Shown here in pieces: positions 34,329-41,681 of a stretch of DNA of 64,000 bases; positions within the stretch are counted from its first letter, which is position 1, and each line of letters opens with the position of its first letter. The stretch covers positions 1-64,000 of the forward strand of contig CAYJBY010000010.1 of the NCBI GenBank assembly GCA_964368645.1. Reading direction: 5' to 3'. Origin of the DNA: JAEDHM01 sp964368645 (lineage in GTDB: Bacteria; Bacillota; Clostridia; Christensenellales; CAG-1252). The notes under the pieces are model-generated. The model ran no database searches. It saw nothing but the letters and a program-made list of their open reading frames with translations, and was not told the DNA's origin. Both the position numbers and the translations under genes were made by a program.

Positions 34329-35138
34329 ATGAAATTAACCGATATTGACGAAATAAAAGCTTTAACCCTGCAAATCATAAACAGAACCTTCACCGAGGGC
34401 GATTATGAATTGTGGTATTCCTGTTTTTTCCGCGATTCCGTCTTAATCTGCACCGCAGAACCGATGCTCATCGGCGACGTTGCGATACGGGCACATTTTG
34501 ACAGCATTCCCAAAGTGAAATCCGCTATTCTCGATATAGAGTGTACCGCGCAGAAAATCGGCGATTCCGGCGCGGTGGTCTTCGGGCATTACGTTCTGGG
34601 TACAGAACAAAGCGCTGTTTTTGCCACGGTTTTCTTTTCGGTAACGTACGTTTATCTTAACGGAAAACCGAAAATTCTCCTTGAGAACCTACATTACGAC
34701 TTTCACGTGCAAAAAGAGAACGGCGGCAACGAGGCTCTGGCAATCGACCTGAATACGGTGGATTTCGTCCGCACTTTGCTCCTTCATATCGGCGGTTCGC
34801 GCATAGAAGTCAAAAGCGGCGCACAAGTAGTTTTTATCGATCCTGCCACCATCTTGTACGTTGACAGCCGCAGAAACAAATCGGAAATCGTATGCGTTGA
34901 CCGTAACGTCAGTTGCAATCAATCCATCGAAGAAGTCAAAAGACTTCTGCCCGATTATTTTTATCCGTTGCGCCGCGGCAATCTCGTTAATCTCAATTAT
35001 GTCGTCTCCATTCGCCGTTTTGAACTGGAAATGATTTCAGGCATAAAAATTCCCATACCTGAACGCAACTATCCGCAGGTAAAAAATGAAATAAGTGCTC
35101 GTATTTCAAGTTTCAATCCCAGAAAAAAGCTTAGTTAA
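34329..35138 (+). CDS. LytTR-type regulator with an N-terminal NTF2-like domain
   Basis: The 269-residue protein joins two parts. Residues about 1-135 look like an NTF2/SnoaL-like cone fold (FTEGDYELWYSCFFRDSVLI, VFGHYVLGTEQSAVF), often a small-ligand or dimerisation module. Residues about 155-260 are a LytTR DNA-binding domain (ILYVDSRRNKSEIVCVDR, FYPLRRGNLVNLNYV). No receiver domain or membrane segment is seen, so it is not a classical response regulator. A weak ribosome site (GAAGTGATA) precedes the ATG; a GTG two codons earlier is possible. It is divergent from the lipoprotein operon, which it probably controls. Confidence 0.82.
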   Translation: MKLTDIDEIKALTLQIINRTFTEGDYELWYSCFFRDSVLICTAEPMLIGDVAIRAHFDSIPKVKSAILDIECTAQKIGDSGAVVFGHYVLGTEQSAVFATVFFSVTYVYLNGKPKILLENLHYDFHVQKENGGNEALAIDLNTVDFVRTLLLHIGGSRIEVKSGAQVVFIDPATILYVDSRRNKSEIVCVDRNVSCNQSIEEVKRLLPDYFYPLRRGNLVNLNYVVSIRRFELEMISGIKIPIPERNYPQVKNEISARISSFNPRKKLS

Positions 35139-35182
35139 TAGCTTAATTCCGAGGGTAGTCCCCTATCCTTATAAGCCAAATC

Positions 35183-35231
35183 AATCCGAATCCTGTCATC
35201 TCAAATAAAGGGTTTGGATTTTTCTTTTTTT
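35183..35231 (+). terminator. Terminator of the LytTR regulator gene
   Basis: AATCCGAATCC (35183-35193) pairs over 11 bp (two G-U pairs) with GGGTTTGGATT (35210-35220). A T-rich tract follows. Confidence 0.8.
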
Positions 35232-35462
35232 ATACGATACCACCCTATCAGGATAATCCCCTTTCGCCCTTTTTCGCAAATTTTCGACTCTTTGACTTGT
35301 CAGCATTACGACAATATCAGAATATCCTAAGAGATAAAAATATCATTTGTTAAGGCGTGAAAAGTAATAGTTCGTGACAAATAGTTCATTTTTAATGAAT
35401 CCTAAAGATAGATTCATTTGCTAAAAGAAGCGGAGATAAACGCTTATTAAAACATACAGCTA
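35232..35462 (+). other. Upstream region of the propeller/GH16 genes with an inverted repeat
   Basis: No gene is present. AATGAATC (35394-35401) and GATTCATT (35411-35418) form an 8-bp inverted repeat around 9 bases, 45 bp upstream of the -35 box. It may be an operator. The rest shows nothing recognisable. Confidence 0.4.
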
Positions 35463-35491
35463 TTGACCGAGTAGAACGAAAACGCTATAAT
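35463..35491 (+). promoter_or_regulatory. Promoter of the beta-propeller gene
   Basis: TTGACC (35463-35468), 17 bp, TATAAT (35486-35491). The start codon follows about 30 bases later. Confidence 0.8.
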
Positions 35492-35520
35492 AAGATTAAT
35501 TGTGCATTGGAGGGATAGCA

Positions 35521-36828
35521 ATGAATCAAAAAACAATGCGAATAGTTATAATTGCATCGTTACTGTTGGTTGTAATTATAGGCTTGCTCTTTGTCGGTCT
35601 TTGGCAAACCAACTACTGGGTAAACAAAAAAAATCGCGAGGTGTATTATAACGAACCTTGGAACGTGAATCCGCACGGAACAAAAGCTCTCACAGACGTT
35701 TCGCTAACGGAAAACGCCGATAAGGAAGTTCCCGGAACGGTGATTGCCTATCTTTCAAAGAACGACGATACGTTTGATTATTCGGGACAGTATCTATGCA
35801 GTCCTTCCATCGCCAGATTATCCGACGGAACCCTCTATGCTTCGCACGATATTTACGAAAACGGCATCGGAAATCAGAATTTGACCAAAATTTACCGCTC
35901 TGTCGATGACGGCGAAAGCTGGAATTTTGTGTGCGACCTTTATCCCTGCTGTTGGGGCAAGCTTTTCGTAGTCAACGATATACTTTATATGGTGGGTACT
36001 TCGACGGAATGCGGAGATTTGCTTGTGGGCAGAACCCTTGACGGAGAGAATTGGTCAAAACCGACAATGGTATTAAAGGGCGGAAACCGTCTTACAGGCG
36101 GAGTGCATAAGGCACCAAATCCCGTCCTGATTACAGACGGAAAAATTTATATCCCGATAGAGTACGGTTCTTGGATTATCGGCGGACATCGAGCAGGCTT
36201 TGTCACCGCAGACGCCAACGCGGACTTACTTAACGCCGATAACTACACTGTCAGCAACTTTATCAAATACACAAAAAATTTCGACGGTGCAGTTCAAGGC
36301 GGCGATAATCCCGATTGGTTGGAAGGAAACATAGTACAAAAGCGCGACGGCGAATTAGTTAATTTTATGCGGTATAACACGGTAGGCTCCAACGAGCCCT
36401 ACGGCAAAGCCGTTATGCACAATATCGATAAGGAAAACAATACGATAAGCGTTGGAAAACCTGTTAAGTTCATCGGTAATATGACGAAATTCGATATAAT
36501 TTACGACGCGGCAACCGATAAATACCTCTCCCTTGTCAACAAGGTAACTAACGGCAACCCAAATCAGCGCAATGTCTTGACGCTGGTAAGCAGCAGCGAC
36601 TTGGAGTCTTGGTGCGATAACGGAGACATACTCAATTACGAGGACAACGGTTGGGCTGAACGCGACGACAAGGCAGCGTTTCAGTATGTGGACTTTATAA
36701 TTGTCGGCAAAGATATTTACTTCGTTTCAAGAACGGCACTAAACGGCGCGGATTCATACCATAATTCAAACTATATCACCTTTCACAAAATCCCCGATTA
36801 TGCCGAACTTTTGAAAACGTCAAAATAA
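35521..36828 (+). CDS. Membrane-anchored sialidase-superfamily beta-propeller protein
   Basis: The 435-residue protein has an N-terminal transmembrane anchor (about 9-29). A predicted extracellular beta-propeller with Asp-box signatures follows: RSVDDGESWNF (good) and RTLDGENWSKP (partial). These signatures mark sialidase/BNR-repeat proteins, but the full set of sialidase catalytic residues is not evident. A glycosidase or glycan-binding role is inferred. GGAGG lies 7 bases before the ATG. It stands directly before a GH16 gene, which supports a polysaccharide-related role. Confidence 0.65.
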   Translation: MNQKTMRIVIIASLLLVVIIGLLFVGLWQTNYWVNKKNREVYYNEPWNVNPHGTKALTDVSLTENADKEVPGTVIAYLSKNDDTFDYSGQYLCSPSIARLSDGTLYASHDIYENGIGNQNLTKIYRSVDDGESWNFVCDLYPCCWGKLFVVNDILYMVGTSTECGDLLVGRTLDGENWSKPTMVLKGGNRLTGGVHKAPNPVLITDGKIYIPIEYGSWIIGGHRAGFVTADANADLLNADNYTVSNFIKYTKNFDGAVQGGDNPDWLEGNIVQKRDGELVNFMRYNTVGSNEPYGKAVMHNIDKENNTISVGKPVKFIGNMTKFDIIYDAATDKYLSLVNKVTNGNPNQRNVLTLVSSSDLESWCDNGDILNYEDNGWAERDDKAAFQYVDFIIVGKDIYFVSRTALNGADSYHNSNYITFHKIPDYAELLKTSK

Positions 36829-36863
36829 CGGCTTAAGTAATCGCAAAAATTACCGCTTGGAAT

Positions 36864-36872
36864 TGATATAAT
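36864..36872 (+). promoter_or_regulatory. Extended -10 promoter of the GH16 gene
   Basis: TGATATAAT (36864-36872) is an extended -10 element without a good -35 box. It gives a leader of about 16 bases that contains GGAAGG. Confidence 0.5.
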
Positions 36873-36894
36873 TAATAGTAACGGAAGGAATTTT

Positions 36895-37818
36895 ATGAGA
36901 AAAATATTGATTGTTATCTGCATATTTTTAGTTACCGCAATTCTAGCCTTATGCGGTTGTACCCCTGCCCCCAAAAGCCAAGAGGTTACGGACGGAAACG
37001 TGTTATTCTTTGACGATTTTGATAGCTTGGATACCTCTGTTTGGAACGTATATACTCAAAAAACCGACTCGGATAGCGGTTGGGAAAATGCGGACGGCGT
37101 GAGAAAAGGCGGTTACTGGGATAAGGCGCAGGTATTTACACGAGACGGCAAGCTCATTATCCGCACCAGTCTTATCGACGGTAAATATTACACGGGAGCG
37201 ATTGATACCTGTAATAACTTTGAACGCACTTACGGCTATTACGAATGCAGAGTTTTCCTGCCCCGCGCCACCGGTATTTGGGCGGCGTACTGGCTTATGA
37301 GCAACAAGATGGGCGCAAAATCCACAGACGCAAAAATTTCCGGTTCGGAAATCGATATCTTTGAGTCACCCTATTACACAGTCGGTTCAGGAGAGGAAGG
37401 CACGTATCAAAGCGCGATTCATATCGGTGACTACGACAAGAATTACATCAATACCACTTGGCTAAGCACTTTAAGTTCCTTAACCAACAAGAATTTGAAA
37501 ATCAATATCTATAACGACTGGCACACCTTCGCATTGGATTGGCAGGAGGACGGTTACAAATTCTATTACGACGATAATCTAATGTGGGAAACAGATTACA
37601 ATAATAACGTATCGAATCAGAACGGCTACTTGTTCTTGTCGGTGGAAATCCCCGGTTCTAACGGCGTTGCAGGAGCTGGTCCTTTCGTGTTAGGCTCTAG
37701 CATTTTTTCTAATTCCGATTCCGTTTTTCCCACCGAGGTTACAGCTGACGGCGAATACGATTCGGACTTTCTGGTGGATTACGTTAAGGTTTGCAAAACC
37801 AAGCCCCAAGCGGATTAA
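36895..37818 (+). CDS. Glycoside hydrolase family 16 lipoprotein (beta-glucanase type)
   Basis: The 307-residue protein has a lipoprotein signal with a Cys at about 21-23 (LALCGCTP). The GH16 catalytic motif ExDxxE appears as GSEIDIFES (about 158-164), with the nucleophile and acid/base glutamates. Typical GH16 segments GYYECRVFLPRATGIWAAYWLM and DWHTFALDWQEDGYKFYYD are present. It probably cleaves beta-1,3 or mixed-linked glucans at the cell surface. GGAAGG lies 6 bases before the ATG. Confidence 0.92.
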   Translation: MRKILIVICIFLVTAILALCGCTPAPKSQEVTDGNVLFFDDFDSLDTSVWNVYTQKTDSDSGWENADGVRKGGYWDKAQVFTRDGKLIIRTSLIDGKYYTGAIDTCNNFERTYGYYECRVFLPRATGIWAAYWLMSNKMGAKSTDAKISGSEIDIFESPYYTVGSGEEGTYQSAIHIGDYDKNYINTTWLSTLSSLTNKNLKINIYNDWHTFALDWQEDGYKFYYDDNLMWETDYNNNVSNQNGYLFLSVEIPGSNGVAGAGPFVLGSSIFSNSDSVFPTEVTADGEYDSDFLVDYVKVCKTKPQAD

Positions 37819-38021
37819 TATGCGTATAGCGGCAGGATATGTGCTATAACAGTTAAAACTCTTTCCGCATAACAGTTTCTTAATATCGTTTTTACGCTTA
37901 CGCTAAGACACTAAGAAATAATCAAAAAAACGTAATCGTTATTCCTTGTTTTCATAGAAATGACCTTATCAGTCATTTTGAAAACTCATTACAACGAAAA
38001 ACCTAATGTAACAATGAATCG

Positions 38022-38050
38022 TTGATATTATCCGAAAACCTTGATATAAT
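38022..38050 (+). promoter_or_regulatory. Promoter of the zinc-ribbon membrane protein gene
   Basis: TTGATA (38022-38027), 17 bp, TATAAT (38045-38050), with an extended TG element. Confidence 0.8.
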
Positions 38051-38072
38051 AACACAAAAAGGAGTAATAGTT

Positions 38073-38522
38073 ATGAGTACCGACAAGAACAAGCAAAAGC
38101 TGAAAGTAATGCGTATATGCTGTTTAACCGCCTTGGCTATGACCGCGTTGTTTTTAGGTTTGGGACTGCCCTCCTTGGTCAGCAAATCCCAACTTCTCCC
38201 CTTCGGCGTTAGTATTGCGTTTACCGTAATCGGCGGTATATGCGGTTTTGCGTCCTTTTATCTGGTATTCTTCAGTTTCGTTATTCCCGGAATGATGAAG
38301 CTGTCCGTTACTCAAACCTCCACTATGCTGGAGTTACAGCAGGAAAATATCGAAAAAATGCTGAGCATACAAAAGGAAGCGGTTAAAAACTCCGTTGACG
38401 CTATTAACGAGGCAAACGCGGAAAGCTCAGTCGAAAACAAAATTTACTGCAAATACTGCGGACAGCTTATAGACGGCAACTCGGTTTTCTGTAAATATTG
38501 CGGAAAAAAGCAGGACGAATAA
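38073..38522 (+). CDS. Two-helix membrane protein with C-terminal double zinc ribbon
   Basis: The 149-residue protein has two transmembrane helices (about 12-32 and 42-75). A helical stretch rich in Gln and Glu (about 80-120) probably forms a coiled coil. A C-terminal zinc ribbon has two CxxC pairs (YCKYCGQLIDGNSVFCKYCG). Zinc-ribbon tails of this kind are common in uncharacterised Bacillota proteins. The start at 38073 has GGAG 8 bases upstream. The function is unknown. Confidence 0.75.
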   Translation: MSTDKNKQKLKVMRICCLTALAMTALFLGLGLPSLVSKSQLLPFGVSIAFTVIGGICGFASFYLVFFSFVIPGMMKLSVTQTSTMLELQQENIEKMLSIQKEAVKNSVDAINEANAESSVENKIYCKYCGQLIDGNSVFCKYCGKKQDE

Positions 38523-38588
38523 TCAAAAAAGCAAAGCGTCTGCGTTATATCGGCAGAAACCGCATATCCGATACGTTTTTCTATATAA

Positions 38589-38643
38589 AAAGGTCGATTA
38601 CTTCTCCGTCAATGCGATTATACGGTAGTGAATCGACCTTTTT
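38589..38643 (+). terminator. Terminator after the zinc-ribbon protein gene
   Basis: AAAGGTCGATT (38589-38599) pairs perfectly over 11 bp with AATCGACCTTT (38631-38641). A T run follows. The long loop holds an inner CCGT/ACGG stem. Confidence 0.8.
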
Positions 38644-38663
38644 ATATTACATAAGGATTAAAC

Positions 38664-38808
38664 AGTACGTTCCATTTCCCATTGCTATCGCTAGTATGTT
38701 CCATTTCCCATTGCTATCGCTAGTACGCTCGGTTTTCCTTTGCAATCGCTAGTATGTTCCATTTCCCATTGCTATCGCTAGTACGTTCGGTTTTCCTTTG
38801 CAGCGGCT
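38664..38808 (+). repeat. 29-bp tandem repeat, five copies of two alternating variants
   Basis: Units start at 38664, 38693, 38722, 38751 and 38780, an exact 29-bp period. Copies 1, 2 and 4 read AGTAYGTTCCATTTCCCATT followed by GCTATCGCT. Copies 3 and 5 carry CGGTTTTCCTTTG in the middle. The array lies between a terminator and the convergent end of the MFS gene. Confidence 0.95.
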
Positions 38809-38838
38809 AGCATATCAAATTTGCCGATACGTCAACGG

Positions 38839-40269
38839 TTACAGAGCGGATTTTATCCGATTATCGGTTTTTTTGTTGGTTATTTCCGCAGTTATCAGGA
38901 CGCAGGCCGCCAAAGCGATTAAGAGGTACGGCATAAAGGTGAAGGTCGTATTAGGCGCAACAAAGCCGAATATTAACTGAACCGCCCAACCGATAAGGTA
39001 TGCGCCGCCCATTTGAATACCTGTGATATCCGCAGAGTATTCCGCGCCGAAACGCAAGGGTACGGAGTGTATCGTAGAAGGGAAAATCGGTCCGAAGCCT
39101 ATGCCGATTAAAAGCAGTCCGACAAGGGCTTTTGCGCCTATCGGCAAGGCAAACACAACCATACCAACCAGCATTACGACAATACCCATTCTGATTAGCA
39201 TTTTGTCGTTGAATTTGTAGGATAAAAAACCGCTTATTACCCTGCCTATCATAATACCGCCGTAATAAAGCGATACCCATCTTGCCGCAACGGCGGCGGT
39301 AACCGCCTTGACGTTGACCGCATAGCTTGCGCCCCAAGTGCCTATCAAAAATTCCATTCCCGTATAAAACCCCAGCGACAAAATCGCAAACAGCACACCG
39401 GGCATTTTGATAATCTTGAATATAGCGGGTTTTTGTTTCGCGGCGACAGGAACTGCCGATTTAGCGTCGTCGTTGTCCTTGCTCGCCTGCGTTTTATCCG
39501 TAGCGGTCGCGCCGTCTCGGTCTTCAATCCCCTGCGCGTTATCTGTAACCGCGTCCGTCCCCTCGGCAATGGTTTGCTCGCAAAGTGTAGCGTCCGAAGC
39601 GGTGCCGATATTTTCCTGCTCTACGGCGGAGGTATCGGTTAAACTTGGGGTATCGGTTAAGTTATCGGGTTTATCGATTTCGGAAGGTACAACGTCCGTC
39701 TTTGTTTTTTTGAATTTACAACCTTCAAACTTGAACCACAACGGCAAGGCTAAAGCCGCCGCCGCCATTATTCCGAGCTGAATATACGCAACGCAGTTAT
39801 AGCCACCTCTCCAGTTATTGCCGTTGTCCAAGAAAAAGCTCATAATCAGCGGACTGAGCGTAACTCCTACACCCCAAAAAGCGTGAAGCCAGTTCATATG
39901 ACTTGCCTTATAGTGATTTGAAACGTAGCTGTTAAGTCCCGTATCTATGGCACCTGCGCCCAAGCCCATCATAATCGAACCGACTATTGCCACCGCTATG
40001 TGGGGTGCAATGCCGATAACCAGCATACCGACAGCGGTCAGCATAACAGAAAAGACCGTGACTATACCTGTACCGAACTTGCGGATAATCGGACCTGCGA
40101 AAAAGCTCATACCGCCCGAACCGACTGCGGTGATTATCATATAAATACTGGCAAAACTTTCGTTTACGTTAAAATCTATGTGCATAATCGGCCAAGCCGC
40201 GCCGAAAAGCGAGTCGGGCAAGCCCAACGAGATAAAAATCAGATATATAACAGCCAACAAAAGCATCAT
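38839..40269 (-). CDS. Major facilitator superfamily transporter
   Basis: The 476-residue protein shows two six-helix halves. The N-terminal half contains LGLPDSLFGAAWP and the loop GPIIRKFGTGIVTVFS. The C-terminal half contains RVISGFLSYKFNDKMLIRMG. The layout resembles fucose-permease/sugar-type MFS proteins. A ~105-residue hydrophilic Asp/Thr/Ala-rich loop separates the halves, much longer than usual. AGGT lies 6 bases before the first of two ATGs. The substrate is unknown. It is transcribed toward the 29-bp repeat array. Confidence 0.88.
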   Translation of the reverse strand: MMLLLAVIYLIFISLGLPDSLFGAAWPIMHIDFNVNESFASIYMIITAVGSGGMSFFAGPIIRKFGTGIVTVFSVMLTAVGMLVIGIAPHIAVAIVGSIMMGLGAGAIDTGLNSYVSNHYKASHMNWLHAFWGVGVTLSPLIMSFFLDNGNNWRGGYNCVAYIQLGIMAAAALALPLWFKFEGCKFKKTKTDVVPSEIDKPDNLTDTPSLTDTSAVEQENIGTASDATLCEQTIAEGTDAVTDNAQGIEDRDGATATDKTQASKDNDDAKSAVPVAAKQKPAIFKIIKMPGVLFAILSLGFYTGMEFLIGTWGASYAVNVKAVTAAVAARWVSLYYGGIMIGRVISGFLSYKFNDKMLIRMGIVVMLVGMVVFALPIGAKALVGLLLIGIGFGPIFPSTIHSVPLRFGAEYSADITGIQMGGAYLIGWAVQLIFGFVAPNTTFTFMPYLLIALAACVLITAEITNKKTDNRIKSAL

Positions 40270-40373
40270 AAAAGTACCTACGCTAGTTTGATGCCTTAAT
40301 TATATAGCAGTAAGAGGTTTTAGAAAAGCAAATATACGCTTATTTTATAATAAAAAATCCACGGAAAACTACC

Positions 40374-41519
40374 CTACTCTCGGAGGGCTTTCATTTGTTT
40401 CTTCATATCGTACATTTTCTCGTCGGCGATTTTCAGCAGATTATCCACCGAAAAATCTCCCGAAGCCCAAGCTGTACCGTAAGCCATTGAGCAAGTGACG
40501 GCAGAATACTTGTTGACCTGCGCCAACGCCGCCTTCCATCTTTCCACCAGCTCGTCAACCTTATCCTTGCTTGTGTTGCATATTACAACCACAAGCTCAT
40601 CGCCGCCTATACGGTACGCGTGTACGTTCTCGTCGGTTATAGCCCTTACCGTATCCGCGCAGTTACGGATGAGAATATCGCCTACGCTGTGTCCAAGGTT
40701 GTCGTTGGTCTTTTTCAAAAAATTAATGTCATAATAGATTATGCCGCAGGAGTTCAGTTTTTTGTACTCGCTTGCCGACATCAGCTTAAACTTATTAAGG
40801 CTGAAAAGATTGGTCAATGCGTCGTGCTCGTTGATGTCTATCAGCTGGTCGCGCTCCATAATACTTTGACTCTCCTGTACGTTAAGGAAAAGAAGGAGCA
40901 GAGCGAGAGAGCTTGCCTCGTAAATCAAGGAACTGCCATAGACGAACGCCTGAAGGATAATCGCTATGACCTCGAACACAAAGAAGGAAAGGAAAGTGAT
41001 AGCGTCTATCCGTCTGATTTTCTTAAAATTAGCAATAGCTATACCGGCAACGGTTAAAAGCATAATGGAAGAGCTTGCTATTGAAATATAAAAACCATAG
41101 GTACGGTGATATACGTTATTCTCGTCAATGTGGTACATTATATGGAAAGTAGGCGTTAATGCAAGCAAAATCAGTTTAATGAAAATAATTGTGCCGCAGA
41201 GAATAATAACCCACAGCCTTATGCGGTTCTCCTTATAAACGTACAGCGTAATATAAATCAGCAGTGCGGCAGCGAACAGGTCGCCGACTAAGAACAATAG
41301 GAAATTGCCTGCTTGATTGAAGAAGGGATACCAAGGCTTGTCAAAGCCGTCAAGACGCCCCAAAATATCGAATAGCAGTGCAAAGATATTGAGAAGAACG
41401 CTTATTTTGTACCAAAAAAGCAGGGTTCTGTCGTGAATATTGTTGCCTGTTGTTTTGAACAACAGACAGAACAGCATAATTATTGAAAATATCGGTAATG
41501 CAAAGTCACCTACTGACAT
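40374..41519 (-). CDS. Membrane diguanylate cyclase (GGDEF)
   Basis: The 381-residue protein has about eight predicted transmembrane helices in the first ~210 residues, a possible sensor. A GGDEF domain follows, with the DINFLKKTNDNLGHSVGD substrate segment and the active-site motif GGDEL (about 303-307). The last residue of the motif is Leu instead of Phe, but the catalytic Asp and Glu are intact. No RxxD inhibitory site is obvious. It should make c-di-GMP from GTP. It lies downstream of the REC-GGDEF-EAL gene. Confidence 0.9.
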   Translation of the reverse strand: MSVGDFALPIFSIIMLFCLLFKTTGNNIHDRTLLFWYKISVLLNIFALLFDILGRLDGFDKPWYPFFNQAGNFLLFLVGDLFAAALLIYITLYVYKENRIRLWVIILCGTIIFIKLILLALTPTFHIMYHIDENNVYHRTYGFYISIASSSIMLLTVAGIAIANFKKIRRIDAITFLSFFVFEVIAIILQAFVYGSSLIYEASSLALLLLFLNVQESQSIMERDQLIDINEHDALTNLFSLNKFKLMSASEYKKLNSCGIIYYDINFLKKTNDNLGHSVGDILIRNCADTVRAITDENVHAYRIGGDELVVVICNTSKDKVDELVERWKAALAQVNKYSAVTCSMAYGTAWASGDFSVDNLLKIADEKMYDMKKQMKALRE

Positions 41520-41681
41520 AATTAATCCTTCGTAGCAATCTACGCCCCCTGTCTAGACAAATTAATCGTAATTGACATATCATATATTCATTATACACGC
41601 AAACCGGTATAGGCGAAGACTAAGATACCACTAAATATCAGTTTTTGTCCTCGACAAACGTCCGTTTTGCGGCTACGGACG

